A stretch of DNA of 64,000 bases from assembly GCF_000090795.2 (NCBI RefSeq), contig NW_003546293.1, forward strand, positions 69,379-133,378, read 5' to 3'. Positions 35,739 to 47,734 of this stretch are shown piece by piece. Under the pieces are notes generated by a model, which saw only the letters and a program-made list of their open reading frames with translations, was not told the origin of the DNA and ran no database searches. Numbering within the stretch: the stretch's first letter is position 1; each line of letters opens with the position of its first letter. The translations under genes and the position numbers were made by a program. This DNA is from Amphimedon queenslandica. Its lineage: Eukaryota > Porifera > Demospongiae > Haplosclerida > Niphatidae.

Positions 35739-37709
35739 TTATTCCACTTTAATTGTAAAAGGGCTGCCTGCAATTTGAGATTCATCATCATTGCCGTCGC
35801 CCCACATAAAGTACAGCTTATACTCCCCGGAATCCTTAGGACAGAAAGATGCCTCAAAAGTCTGCTCTGGAGTGCTTTGAAGATGTAAATCCGCTTTTGA
35901 CGGACCTTCCATTTTTGCTCTAAGAGGCCCAGCACCAGCTCCCTCTCCTGCTACAATTGAAATGACAGCGAGTTGTCCACAGAGAACAGGTTTGATAAGT
36001 GCATCGCCACTTGCTGTGACAAGGAGAGGATTGCGAACGGCTTCTCCTTCGATTTTTGCAGTGAAAGGACTTTCTTTGATATGAAGGTCGCCAAAAGTAC
36101 AATTGATCTTGTACTCTCCTGGTGCTAGGGGCTTGTAATTGACGTCCATGGTTCCATCTTGATTATTGATTATCTCGATTGGTTTGGGCGGATGAGGTCC
36201 TGAGATTGAAACCCCCAGACTACCAGGCCCGGCATCTTCAGGTATGTGAACTATAAATTTAGCGAATTCGTTCACTTTCCCGTGAGTAAGCCCATCACCA
36301 ATGGCAGTACAAAGCTCAGGCTTGATGTCCCTTCCCTTACCACCGACTGGTATGACAAAGGGACTGCCAGGGATCTCTTCGTCTCCCCACTTTACCATCA
36401 TTCGGTACTCTCCAGGATCCAAACATTTTATCGTGACTTCTACTCCTTCCTCGCTCGAATCATCAGCGACAATGGACGGCTTTGATGGACCGATCAATTT
36501 AACACCCAGTGGCCCTGGGCCAGAGCCAACATCAGCAGATACAAAGAGTTTAATCGGTTCGCCTACTTGACCACCCGATAACCCGTCGCCGGTCACCTTT
36601 ACTTTGCTGGGATCATTATTAATGGGTCCAGTGACATTAACGTTGAATGGGCTACCCTTGACATGTGCTTCTCCCCATAGCACACGTATAGTATACTCTC
36701 CTGGAGCCGTTGGGTGATATGTCACTTCGATAGCGTTGTCCTCAATTTCAGCCATTTCGATTGGCTCCGCTCTTGATGCCCCAAGTATGTGTACACGCAT
36801 GCGAGTGAATCCGGCTTCTTCTTTAAGTCGTACGGTAAAGCGACAAGGTTGATCTGTGGTACCAAATTCAAGGCCTGGTCCGAAAGCTTCTGCTTTATCA
36901 GTATAGCTGGCATACTTAACGTTTGCTGTGAAAGGGCTGCCTTTGATCTCCTTACCTTTCACCTTTATGGTGACCTTGTGTTCACCGGCTACCGAAGGCG
37001 TGTACTCGCATGAGAACTGCCCGGTACCAAGAGGTTCTATAATGACGTTCTTAGACCCGGTGGGACCCACGGCTTTAACTTCAAGATCTTTCTCTCTGGT
37101 TTCGGGAGCACATGATACTTCAAAAGTCCCCGGTGTGTTGACTTCAAAGGATTCTAGCCCCGGGCCAAAAGCTGTTGGTTCAACTATCGCCATTTTGACA
37201 GGAGAACCTTTCGGAGGAGTTGGAACAGAAGGGGCAAGGGATGGAGCGGGTTGAGTAGAAGGAGCTGCTGCAGGCTGTGACACAGGAGTAGCTTTGTTGC
37301 CTTTGATGTCGACCGTGTAAGAACTGACGTGGGTCTTTCTCTTTGGCTTAGGGGCCACTGGTGGCGGGGTCTTTTTCCTATTGGAAGCCTTGTTGGCAAA
37401 GCTGATTACAGAATCAAACACCTCGTCCAACTCTTCTTGCATGGTTTTGGCAGGGCGGTTGGTCTTCGCTGGTTTGGCGCTAGGCCCTGTAGTAGTAGTA
37501 GTGGGGCTCGCCTTTACTGCTGGAGGTGGCGGCGGTGGTGGTGGAGGAGCAGGTCCACTACCAGTAGCAGGAGGAGGCGGCGGAGGAGCAGGGCTAGCAG
37601 AAGAACTGGAGTCGAAGATCCCCAACTCGGCAAGAAGGTCATCCGCTTGAGCGTTGATGTCAGCCATAACTGCGTCCTGGGTAATTGTCGGTCTATTACT
37701 ACCAGACAT
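35739..37709 (-). CDS. Filamin-repeat protein with proline-rich N-terminus
   Basis: Single exon, 656 aa from ATG 37709. The N-terminal ~200 residues hold a leucine-rich helix (ADDLLAELGIFDSS), two polyproline runs (PAPPPPPP, residues ~40-65) that could bind profilin or SH3/EVH1 domains, a helix (MQEELDEVFDSVISFANKAS) and a basic PPPVAPKPKRK motif. Five filamin/ABP280-type repeats follow to the end, each closing with a GSPF signature (KGSPFTANV, KGSPFNVNV, PGSPFVIPV, KESPFTAKI, AGSPFTIKV). There is no actin-binding calponin-homology domain, so it is not a full filamin. It may link signalling or cytoskeletal partners; function unproven. Its last two repeats are the closest relatives of the short protein at 33.3 kb. 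Confidence 0.92.
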   Translation of the reverse strand: MSGSNRPTITQDAVMADINAQADDLLAELGIFDSSSSASPAPPPPPPATGSGPAPPPPPPPPPAVKASPTTTTTGPSAKPAKTNRPAKTMQEELDEVFDSVISFANKASNRKKTPPPVAPKPKRKTHVSSYTVDIKGNKATPVSQPAAAPSTQPAPSLAPSVPTPPKGSPVKMAIVEPTAFGPGLESFEVNTPGTFEVSCAPETREKDLEVKAVGPTGSKNVIIEPLGTGQFSCEYTPSVAGEHKVTIKVKGKEIKGSPFTANVKYASYTDKAEAFGPGLEFGTTDQPCRFTVRLKEEAGFTRMRVHILGASRAEPIEMAEIEDNAIEVTYHPTAPGEYTIRVLWGEAHVKGSPFNVNVTGPINNDPSKVKVTGDGLSGGQVGEPIKLFVSADVGSGPGPLGVKLIGPSKPSIVADDSSEEGVEVTIKCLDPGEYRMMVKWGDEEIPGSPFVIPVGGKGRDIKPELCTAIGDGLTHGKVNEFAKFIVHIPEDAGPGSLGVSISGPHPPKPIEIINNQDGTMDVNYKPLAPGEYKINCTFGDLHIKESPFTAKIEGEAVRNPLLVTASGDALIKPVLCGQLAVISIVAGEGAGAGPLRAKMEGPSKADLHLQSTPEQTFEASFCPKDSGEYKLYFMWGDGNDDESQIAGSPFTIKVE

Positions 37710-37960
37710 CACTTTTATAGTGTCTAGGGCTACAAAGGAAACCAGCAAAGGGACTCAAAAAGAGAAGCGATTATGGACAAAGTAAGGAAGTGTAGTTCTG
37801 CATGAGACCACGCCCATTTGAGCTCCACCCACGCAGACCACTTGGAGCAAATGATAAACAAAATTAATAATTGAACTGAGTAGTGTTTATTTAAAAATTT
37901 GTCTGAATTGAAAAATAAACAAGAAATGTATCGGAGAGAGAGAGAGAAAGGAAAAACATT

Positions 37961-37994
<34 letters not shown>

Positions 37995-38100
37995 ATGATA
38001 AATAACAACGACAATAACAATAATAATAAGAATTATAGTAACAATTCGTAGCATGAGTTTTCTGATGATATCGATGGTAGGAGGGACGAGACATTTATCA
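37710..38100. other. Spacer with a GA microsatellite
   Basis: Promoter side of the long filamin-repeat gene and 3' end of PHF12. It holds an ACCACGCCCA GT-box complement near 37809, a GA microsatellite (about 37933-37990) and AT-rich sequence that is probably PHF12 3' UTR. Confidence 0.5.
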
Positions 38101-40393
38101 TTATAAAAGATGAGCGTCCATTAGTGCATGGAGCAGCTCTGAATGCCCGGGTCTATCAGAAATACTAAGGACCAACTGTATACAACCAAACCTTAGTTTA
38201 CTGCCATGAAACACTAGAGCTGACCCCTCCCATCCTTTGCCACTCCCTCCAATCAGGCTAGAAGCACTTCTTTTACACAAACAAGACGATTTTAAAGCAG
38301 TAGAAGAAGAGGAGGAGGTTGTAAGGTTTTTGTTTGATGATTGAGACAAAGAAGTCGCTGACGACGAAGACACATTGTGATTCTCGTTAGTCCTAGATTC
38401 ACTCGAATTGCTAGTGGATGTAGGAACGTGACTTGGAAACTCGTTACAGCTGCTCTCCGGGGAGCTAGGAGGCTCGCTGGAGCTCGACGAGTAATTCTGT
38501 TGCCTTTTTAAACTCTCCGGCAGGCGAGATGAATCAATAACACACTCTTTGTTTATTGATTTACTCAATTTAAGAGCAGCTGAGAGAGCCGTCTTGGCTC
38601 TTTCTTGATCTTTTAAATTAGCACGTGCAGCTTCAAGTCTCCTCTTAGCATTGAGTGCTCTCCTTCCATCTCCTATCGCTAGTACGTCGTCAAGAAATAA
38701 CATGGGCTCCTCTCTTGGTGGAGCCTTCTCAGAGAAGTCGCAAGAATAAAGTACCCCGTCGACAATAGAACCGTGTTCACTGTAGTTGATCAGTTCGTAC
38801 TCTCCAGTTTCCTATTAGAAAATAAAATCAAATAAATAAATAAATAAAATAATAATAATAATAATAATAATAGTACAAATTACAGACTAAGTTGATTAAT
38901 AATACATGCTACAAGTATGTGTACAAAATACAAAATGTATAAGAATTAAGAACAAGTAAAAGTACATGTACATATACATGTACATTATTATATGTACACA
39001 GATAATTATTAGTGTATTAGTAAATGTATGTTCATCGTACAACATAGGTTTACTAAAAAAGGTCACATTCAGTGAAAAAGGATCAACACATTCAAAGTCC
39101 AGATATACTATTATTACTGAGAAGAATTTATTATTGCTACAATTATTGTAAAAACACATATAATACAGTAAATAGCATAGGAATGATGAGTAGTACAAGT
39201 ATACACTTACAAACAGTGAACCTCATACTATGTTACTATTGCAAACATCTGTCACTGTAATCTAACCACAAAACACTACCACAAATATTTGTAAAGAAAG
39301 GAAGATGATGCACATCAGAAAAGGTAATCAAAATGAAGAATTCTCTCAGAGCCATTATAGTTGAAATACACTGTACAACAGGGGCTTTTGTTTGATTTAT
39401 GAGGAACTTTAAAAATTCGTAAAAAATCTAATTTTGATTGGAATCAGTTCAAACTTTCTACACAACATAAGAACATGTATATGCATCAGAAAATATTATA
39501 AAAATGGAGAATTCTCTACTTACCAATTTTGACAAAATTTGGCCCGAGACCATGTACTATATATAGTACAGGGACTTTTACTCAATTTTGGAGCAACTTA
39601 AAAAAATCATAAAAAGTCTAAATTTAATTGGAATCAGTTCAAACTTTCTACACAACATAAGAACATGTATATGCATCAGGAAATATCATTAAAATGGAGA
39701 ATTTTCTACTTTCCAATTTTGACAAAATTTGGCCCGAGACCATGTACTATACAGGGACTTTTACTCAATTTTGGAGTAACTTTAAAAAATCATAAAAAAT
39801 CTAAATTTGATCGGAATTAGCTCAAACTTGAAACACAACATAACAACATGTATATGTATCAGATAAATTATTAAAAAATGGAGAATTCTCTTCTCATGAT
39901 TTTTGATGAAATTCACTATACTATAGTACAGGGGCTGTGGCTAAAATTTGTAGCAACCTATCTATCACACACCTTATCAATAATGAGACAAGCATGATGT
40001 GAGGAAATGTAATTACAATGACCGTATCTTGCTAAACACACATCCATGTCAGAACCTATGAGAGAGAGGGAGAGAGAGAGAGAGNNNNNNNNNNNNNNNN
40101 NNNNNNNNNNNNNNNNNNNNNNNNNNNNNNNNNNNNNNNNNNNNNNNNNNNNNNNNNNNNNNNNNNNNNNNNNNNNNNNNNNNNNNNNNNNNNNNNNNNN
40201 NNNNNNNNNNNNNNNNNNNNNNNNNNNNNNNNNNNNNNNNNNNNNNNNNNNNNNNNNNNNNNNNNNNNNNNNNNNNNNNNNNNNNNNNNNNNNNNNNNNN
40301 NNNNNNNNNNNNNNNNNNNNNNNNNNNNNNNNNNNNNNNNNNNNNNNNNNNNNNNNNNNNNNNNNNNNNNNNNNNNNNNNNNNNNNNNNNNNN

Positions 40394-40452
<59 letters not shown>

Positions 40453-42357
40453 AGGAACAGGAAACAAAAAACAAAACAGAGAAGATGAAGTAATACATAT
40501 AGAGCAGGTCTTACCAGATCCTATTGATACTGATGTGGTTAAGAGTGGAATGGCTGGACCAGCTGTTGCCAAAGGGCACAGAATGCAGACTGATTCTGTG
40601 ATGAATAATATAACAGAAAAATATAATAAATAAATAAATAAACGTATTCAAAAAATAAAAACAAAGACACACTGTAAATGTATATAAGCTAGTTTGTCCT
40701 ACTTTATGTCAATCTCTCTCTCTTTCTTTCTCTGTCTCTGTGATGACCAAATAAGGTCGTATTTATGGCTAGTTTATTTTAAATGAGATGTGTACCAACA
40801 GAACCTAATTAATTTAATAAAAATCAACTAGGAAGGCAGTAAAAGGCATACAATAACAAAGGGACAGCCACACAAACCTCTTACTATAAGTGAAGCATAC
40901 AGACACATCAGCTTAACATGTACATATATAAAGTACACCAATTATAACTTATGTACAGTGTATAGGCTTTATAATGAGGATATCTTCATATTTTAAAATG
41001 AATACAACAAGAACATTTGTAATGTCCCAATTGGTACAAGCCTATACAAAAGTACCTCTGAAATGAGGACACCTCTGTATTAAGGACAGGTAGTGTGGGC
41101 CCAATGGTGTCCTTAATAAAGAGGCTACACTGTACATGTATTAAGGACAGGTGGTGTGGGCCCAATGGTATCCTTAATAAAGAGGCTACACTGTACATGT
41201 ATTAAGGACAGGTAGTGTGGGCCCAATGGTGTCCTTAATAAAGAGGCTACACTGTACATGTATTAAGGACAGGTGGTGTGGGCCCAATGGTGTCCTTAAT
41301 AAAGAGGCTACACTGTACATGTATTAAGGACAGGTAGTGTGGGCCCAATGGTGTCCTTAATAAAGAGGCTACACTGTACATGTATTAAGGACAGGTAGTG
41401 TGGGCCCAATGGTGTCCTTAATAAAGAGGCTACACTGTACATGTATATTGTATACTAATTAGTGACTTTATCAATTTAGAAATGAAGTTCATTAGCACAC
41501 AACTTGTCGGGTGACACCTCTTGTTGTCATGACAAAGTTATAACCACGCCCTTCTTTTATAAATAGATTTACTTCTCTCTTACAATAAAACCTCTTTTTC
41601 AATAACTTACCGAAATCTCTCTTTCTCTTAACTCCTTTCTTTGCACTCTTCTTGTTTTGGAGTGATATGGTGGGCGGGGCGAGGGGTGTGTCCTGCAGTC
41701 TCAACCCATTGAGTGTTTTATTGACAGTGGGAGGAGCTAAAGTGTCCCCGGGAGTATTAGAGGCAGATCCTAATATTTGCTGAAGTCTTTGTGTTGCTAA
41801 CAGTCTTACGAATTTCTCATCCATAGCGTCAAGATTAGGAACTATAAAATGACATTATTAGTTAGCAGCATCACTGTTAGATCTAGAGAGAGTTTGGTCT
41901 CCCATATTTGATCTACTGTACATGTGGTCTCTTTAAATCTCCCATTTTTAGCTTTTGGTCTCTTATATTTAGCCTAGGTATTCATTACATGAACATCATA
42001 GTTTCTATATATACATAGATCTAACAACTATCATCATTATTATTATCATCATAATAATAATAGTAATAATAATAATTATTATTATTATAATTACTTACTG
42101 ATTTGTGACGGATGCGTGGGCAGTCTATTGTTGCTAGGTAAGTCCCCCGGGGCTGTCCCGTTACAAATAGGAGGAGGAGGAGGAGGGGAAGGTTTAGTTC
42201 CAAGTATTTCTTGTAAGTCGGTAGTCGTGCTTGAGTGAAGTGGGAGGGGTTGGGTCTCCATTACCCTACGAGTGGTCCACTAGAAATTAAATAAAAATAA
42301 TGTTATCATTATAATAAAATATACATCATGCACTTATCAAAGAATTCATTTTCAATA

Positions 42358-42439
<82 letters not shown>

Positions 42440-43155
42440 GTAATAACACTATAGTACAATCAGGATTTAAATAATAATATGACTATTATGTACATGTACT
42501 GTACCTCATTTTGTTCCATAGTCAGAGGTTGAACAGGAGGAAAGTGGACACTCTCTCTTTCCCTCTCTCCCTCTCTCCTTAGCAGCTCCAGCTGTTCAGT
42601 GGCAGTCAGCAGAAGGTGAGAGAGAGGTGGTACAGAAGCAGTGTCAACTAACGGGCGGGCATATAGGTCTTTGATAGCAGCTGGAACCTAACATAATAAT
42701 AATTTTAATGTACAAGTATGTAAGAGCAGGGCTGCACATTTTATTTCGGCAAATGGTAACAAGTTGCAAATCTAAGCCCCCCTATAATTACTATTACATT
42801 ATACAGCATGTGTAAAAATTATAAAATACACATGTACAATTTTGATGTACATGTACGTAACATTGTATGTAATCTCCATCTCTTCTTTCCTTCACTACTT
42901 ACTTCAGTCGTTCGTCTGTTAGTTCTATCTGTATTTCGTTTGTGGTGAGGGATTCTAAAATGAGAGAGAGAGGGGGAGGGAGGGTGAACAAGAGAGAGTA
43001 AAGAAATGATTAAATTAAAAGGACATTTGGAGCTAATACTTTTTGATTTTGTTAAGAAAATCAATTTTTATGGACTGTCTAGAAATCTCAGCTCTACATC
43101 TCTCGAGCGCCTTTTTCCTCACACTCAGCCTAACATCATGTAGACCAGCCTGTGG

Positions 43156-43186
<31 letters not shown>

Positions 43187-43552
43187 ATAATAATAATAGT
43201 GTTATTTTATACTCATAATATCAATGATAATTAATTTTGTGTAGCTGATGATGTCAATCAATGAATAACGTTAAAAATAAAGAATTTTTAACAATTTTAT
43301 TTTCAACACACACTCCAGTGAAATGACATCAGTACATTCACTTACTACTGAATGCTCAACATGATTCGGGCACATCCAAGAGGCTGGGAGGGGCGTGTCA
43401 GTTATAGGTGGGGTCAAACAATCCATGTGATAACTGAGGGGACAGAAATCACAGCTAAGCATAGGACCATGTCTAGAACTCCTGAGAGAGAGGGAGAGAG
43501 AGAGGGGGAGAGAGAGGGGGGAGAGAGGGGGAGAGAGGGGGAGAGAGAGAGG

Positions 43553-43627
<75 letters not shown>

Positions 43628-45220
43628 AGAGAGAGGCAAAAATTTCTAAACAAAAGTATACATGTATACATACTTGTTACACAAGTAGCAGTGAAGTATC
43701 ATTGTACTATCATTTTGTAGTTGTCTTCTCTCTTGCTTTACATCTAAAGCAAAGAGAAAGTCATTTAGAAACACACAAACATAACAAGAACACGACATAA
43801 AACATTCTATATGGTAAACGGTGTCATCTTAATAGCACAAAATCTAGAATCAACATGTACAGTGTGTTACATATAAGTATCTATTCTACTAAAGTATAAA
43901 AATCCTTAAAAGTAAATATAAAGACTGATATAAAATAACTTGAGACAAATAAATACTACACATACATGTACATGTACATGTACATGTATATGCACATATG
44001 ACGTACCGTGGAATTTAGTCATTCTCATCATATCGGGAGGAAGATAAAATATAAGAGGGTTCTCACAGCAGGCCTGCGTCAGTAGCGGCCTAAAGAGCTC
44101 ATTGTGGTGACACTCAATATTCGAAGGGAGTGGGCGACAGCTGTTACACACCCACTCACCCTCTGGGAGATTGAGGGGATCAAGTGGAGGGTCACTACGA
44201 GAAAAAAATGAATTTACGAAAAAAATAATCTTCATTAAAAAATATTGTTGTGTTAACTATGCCCCACGCAGGTGCCCACAATTCCACCCACGCATTTAAT
44301 TAACTGTCCCACCCACGCATTTAATTAATGACTTCAAAGGTAAAGACAAAAGGATAAACTACATTGGCAGGTGTTTGCATCAGTAGGGAATTGTCAACAG
44401 AAATTGTTTATGATACAATACAGACAGTCATTTCCTATAATACCAAATAATAAACACAGGCATATATACATGTACATGTACATGTATATGTTTTAGTGTA
44501 TACATGTACATGTATGCTGGCAGCCATTTTGTCACAATCAATAGTACTACGCCATGTTACTACAATCTCAATAGTACATAATGATATTCATGATTATTGA
44601 GGGCCGTGAATATCATTATACATGCTTCCCATTATTATTATTATTATTATCATTATTATTATTAATCTTACCAGCAAATGAAGTGGAAAGAGGCGGGACA
44701 CCTTTCGCAACAAAGGAGGTCCCCACCATCCCCACACGCGTCACAGTAGGGGTGATTGTCAATACCGGATTGACGTGGGTTCGTTGATTGAGTGTTGTTC
44801 ACTGGCTTTGACTTCCCACGTCTTTGCTTAGAGGTTGGACTAGGATGTGGTGGGGCAGTAATGGCTTGGATTTTCTACAGGGAGAGAGAGGAGGAGAGAG
44901 AGAGGGAGAGAGAGAGAGGAGGGAGAGAGAGAGGGGGGAGAGAGAGAGGGGGGAGAGAGAGAGGGGGAGAGAGAGGGGGAGAGAGATGGGGAGAGAGAGA
45001 GGGAAAGAGAGAGGAAGAGAGAGGGAGAGAGAGAGAGAGAGGGGGAGAGAGAGAGAGAGAGGGGGGGGAAGAACATACAGTAAGATATTTGTCAAACTAC
45101 AATGAGAAGAAATGCTTCCTTAAAGTGAATACTATATTTCCTTTCTCCCCACCCCACTCTTCTCTCTTAGCCATCTTCCTCAACACTCACTTGCATAATA
45201 CTGCCATCTTGGTCAGCCAT
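38101..45220 (-). CDS. PHF12: PHD finger protein 12
   Basis: Thirteen exons (45191-45220, 44672-44874, 44007-44194, 43674-43743, 43346-43481, 43040-43149, 42903-42954, 42505-42687, 42099-42279, 41611-41841, 40515-40595, 39973-40055, 38101-38811) sum to 2259 nt, 752 aa. PHF12/Pf1 bridges SIN3-HDAC and MRG15 in transcriptional repression. Order: [14 protein letters not shown] (human GGLMEQIQALLAPP); PHD1 ([20 protein letters not shown]); PHD2-like (CYLCNK ... [29 protein letters not shown]); [27 protein letters not shown]; an FHA-like domain ([60 protein letters not shown]). All match human PHF12 in order. Human is ~1000 aa; the linkers are shorter here. Three introns are mostly CT microsatellite, and one of these holds the assembly gap. 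Confidence 0.96.
38812..39375. other. First part of a PHF12 intron
   Basis: AT-rich with an ATT/ATA microsatellite near 38840-38875 and several TACATGTA palindromes near 38962-38985. No exon signal was found. Confidence 0.5.
39376..39958 (-). repeat. Family-A tandem repeat array in a PHF12 intron (about 3 units)
   Basis: Reverse-orientation units with TCAAACTTTCTACACAACAT at about 39448 and 39637 (~189 bp apart), followed by a more diverged third unit. Palindromic ACTATATATAGTAC/ACTATAGTAC boxes separate them. Confidence 0.9.
40060..40450 (-). repeat. GA/CT microsatellite filling a PHF12 intron
   Basis: GA repeat on the plus strand (CT in PHF12 sense), interrupted by the assembly gap. It makes up nearly all of the intron at 40056-40514 and ends directly on the acceptor of the exon at 39973-40055. 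Confidence 0.9.
40085..40393. other. Assembly gap (309 N)
   Basis: Unknown bases inside the GA microsatellite, most likely an unresolved repeat. The true length may differ. It lies in an intron, so the PHF12 coding chain is unaffected. Confidence 0.99.
40660..41061. other. PHF12 intron, left half
   Basis: AT-rich intron sequence with a CT run near 40710-40740. From about 40960 it contains diverged copies of the inverted-repeat element end (ATAGGCTTTATAATGAGGA) leading into the minisatellite. Confidence 0.5.
41062..41447 (-). repeat. 61-bp minisatellite, 6 copies, in a PHF12 intron
   Basis: Same unit as the array in RNF10 intron 11 but reversed. Units start near 41083, 41144, 41205, 41266, 41327 and 41388. 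Variants GGTAGTG and GGTGGTG alternate over the first four units, hinting at a dimeric amplification step. The hairpin arms ATTAAGGAC/GTCCTTAAT are intact. Confidence 0.96.
42356..42438. repeat. (AAT)n microsatellite in a PHF12 intron
   Basis: About 27 AAT units, nearly pure. Shorter ATT/AAT runs occur at 42045-42092 and 43157-43200 in other PHF12 introns. Confidence 0.93.
43483..43637 (-). repeat. GA/CT microsatellite on a PHF12 acceptor
   Basis: About 155 bp of GA/GGGA repeats (CT in PHF12 sense) immediately upstream of the exon at 43346-43481. It occupies most of a 192-nt intron. Confidence 0.93.
44880..45066 (-). repeat. GA/CT microsatellite on a PHF12 acceptor
   Basis: About 187 bp of GA/GGGA repeats (CT in PHF12 sense) ending at the acceptor of exon 2 (44672-44874). 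Confidence 0.93.
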
Positions 45221-46031
45221 GATTCTATGTATCAAGCCAGGATCCTACTGACCAGAAGAGGGACCGACTGTCACAATTACTAATACACAATATTAGTTGT
45301 CCCTTTTCCTCTTGATTACAAATCCACAAAATTAGATCACAATTTGCCCTGTTTATATATACGGATAAATATTGTACAAAATATGTGTTTAGCTTAGACT
45401 TTGTGTTATAATTGGAGTAATGGTAGAAGAGTGGAAGAGAAAAGCCAAGAGAGAGAGGGAGGAGAGAGTGAGACGTGTATAAGTACATTAGCTATAGGCG
45501 AGTTCACATACCTCTCTCGATAGGAGACAAGAGGCCGCTTTGTTTGATGCCTTTTAAAGCACTCTCTACAGTTACTGGATTCCTTTAGGACTCTTTAAGA
45601 TTGTAGGGTAGTCGAGGAGAGAGGAATAAATGGTTCTTTGTGAGTAGGGAAGAAAGCAACACCAAACCGAGCTGTCCTGCAGTCAGGATTGATAGGGTCT
45701 CAAAGAAACGCCAGAGTCAGGTAGTAGAGCCTTTATACTCTGAAAAAACTTCTTTATATAAGTAAAGCCTTTAGATTAGTCAGTGGACCCTCTTCTTGAA
45801 GGATTATCACTGCGGGCTTGGGGAAGTGCGACAACTCTTACTGGCGGCCATCTTGATAAACGGGCTTACAAAATTATATCAGGTCACCCGTAACATAATT
45901 TTGAATTTGACCGCTTTAATTTTAAGGCTTCCGCGTATGAATTTTAATAAAAATTTGCACACTGTTTATTTTTGAGAGCTAAAAATTTCTTTGGTAGGTA
46001 GACACTGCTGAGGAGAGAGAAGGAGACGAGA
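45221..46031. other. Divergent PHF12 / UNC119 promoter
   Basis: No ORF of note. CTGGCGGCCATCTTG near 45842-45856 contains the complement of AAGATGGCCGCC, a YY1-type motif often found at TATA-less starts. No TATA box is convincing. Confidence 0.5.
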
Positions 46032-47734
46032 ATGAGTCGCAAAGCAGCCTCCTTGAAGTCCACTGCTGCTGCTGCTACGAAGAACAAAGAAGACGGCAAG
46101 GGAGGAGTAGTACCCAGAGTAACAGAAGCGGATCTATTAAGCAAAAAACCACATATTAGCCCGGAGGACGTGCTAAAATTGGACAGAGCCACAGAGAGTA
46201 AAGCCTTGTCAAAGTTTTTCGTGATAATTAATAATGTTCAAAACCCTTAGGCTACCTTTGTCCACTGCAGGCGAATATTTATGACATAGAATTCACTAGA
46301 TTTAAGCTACGGGATCTTGACTCAAATCAAGTTTTGTTTGAAGTTTCCAAGCCTCAGTCCAGTCCTGATGACAAGTCTGAGAAAGATGACGAATCAAGAT
46401 TTGTCCGATATCACTTCCCAATTCCTTTCCTTGATCTCAAGACGCTTGGCGCAACGTGAGAAAATAATAATTATATATAATGATTAAAAATACTTGCATA
46501 TACATGTATGTGTATGTATTTCTATAACCTCTTTCCTTTCCCTCTCGTCAATCAAATCTATAAAACCATTTACAGTATTATACAGTGTCTCCATTTATAA
46601 AGAAACAGCTTGCATTATTGCTTATTCAAGGCATTTCATTCCATACTTGAGGTTCTTGGCTGTTATCAGCTAGCTTTCGGACTCTCGCTGCTGTTTACAC
46701 TTCGAATTGTGATAAAAATAATAATTATACCTTGCCACATGTTAACTCAACTTCGGCAAACCTGGAATGACACTTTTGAATGTGTCGAGTGATCGTAATC
46801 AACCTTTATCTCCAAATCTGATAAAAATATTGTCAGTATAATAATAACAACGGTTTGGCCTACTACTACCTACATGTATATAATAGAGATTCATTTCAAC
46901 AGCTGCTTTATGCACTAATATGTCCACAGACATAGTATAAAGTCACTCTCTTGGTCTCTCTTCTCCCTCTATTCTCACAAATTTCAACTTGTTCTCACTT
47001 TTAATTTTTTGTAAAGGGTAGATCAAGTGTTGAATGTTCGGTGACATATTTGTTGATGTGAGATTGATTTGCATACAAAACTTGTGTAAAAGAAAATATG
47101 ATAAACACCTTTTATTTATTTATTTATTTACTTCTTACACCATCCCACACCGACAATTACATGTATTTTTTCTCCCCCATCTTTTATATCCCTCCCTCTC
47201 ACTCTCTAAATTTATTCGATGTCTTTCCCTTTTAAATTCTTTCTTCCCATCTCTTATAATACAGTATAGAGTTCACGGTTGGTGATCGAGAGGTAAAAGA
47301 TTTCAGGATGATTGAAAGACACTTCTTTAGGGACAAATGCTTGAAGAGTTTTGACTTCAATTTCGGCTTCTGTATGCCCACCAGCCGCAACACTTGTGAG
47401 CACATTTATGAAATGCCAGTCCTACTCCAGTCAGAAAGTAAGCCCATATATATATATCATTTTAAAAGGAGGGATTAGTCCCAATACTTGCAGCTGGCAC
47501 ATTGTTAATGTACTGCCATTGATATTACGAATAGATTTTAATAGCTATACAGATTAACAAGATTTCATAATGTACTTGTGACATTAATACATCATTACTT
47601 TCTGTCTTTTTCTCTCAGAGGAAGAACTAATCTCTCATCCTTATGAAACGAAATCTGACAGCTTCTACTTTGTCAATGGTAAACTCGTCATGCATCACAG
47701 AGCTGATTATGCTTATGTATCGGCCAACGACTAA
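46032..47734 (+). CDS. UNC119: UNC119 lipid-binding chaperone
   Basis: Four exons (46032-46197, 46251-46455, 47265-47437, 47619-47734) sum to 660 nt, 219 aa; human UNC119 is 240. UNC119 proteins bind myristoylated N-termini in a beta-sandwich and deliver cargo to cilia with ARL3. Visible blocks: [92 protein letters not shown] and [20 protein letters not shown], all matching the family in order. The head is poly-Ala/Lys instead of the Pro/Ser-rich vertebrate one. Choosing the acceptor at 46250 rather than a nearer one downstream restores the conserved SYLCP segment. Confidence 0.96.

Noticed and set aside
43960-43990. (TACATG)n runs here and near 6418, 7690 and 44467 as a defined element
   Set aside because: Short palindromic simple repeats seen throughout the AT-rich sequence; no consistent context or boundaries.
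43271-45283. SLSLSL / RERERE ORFs
   Set aside because: Products of GA/CT microsatellites lying in PHF12 introns.
45842-45856. YY1-like motif as a firm promoter call
   Set aside because: One motif match in a spacer is weak evidence; mentioned only inside the spacer entry.
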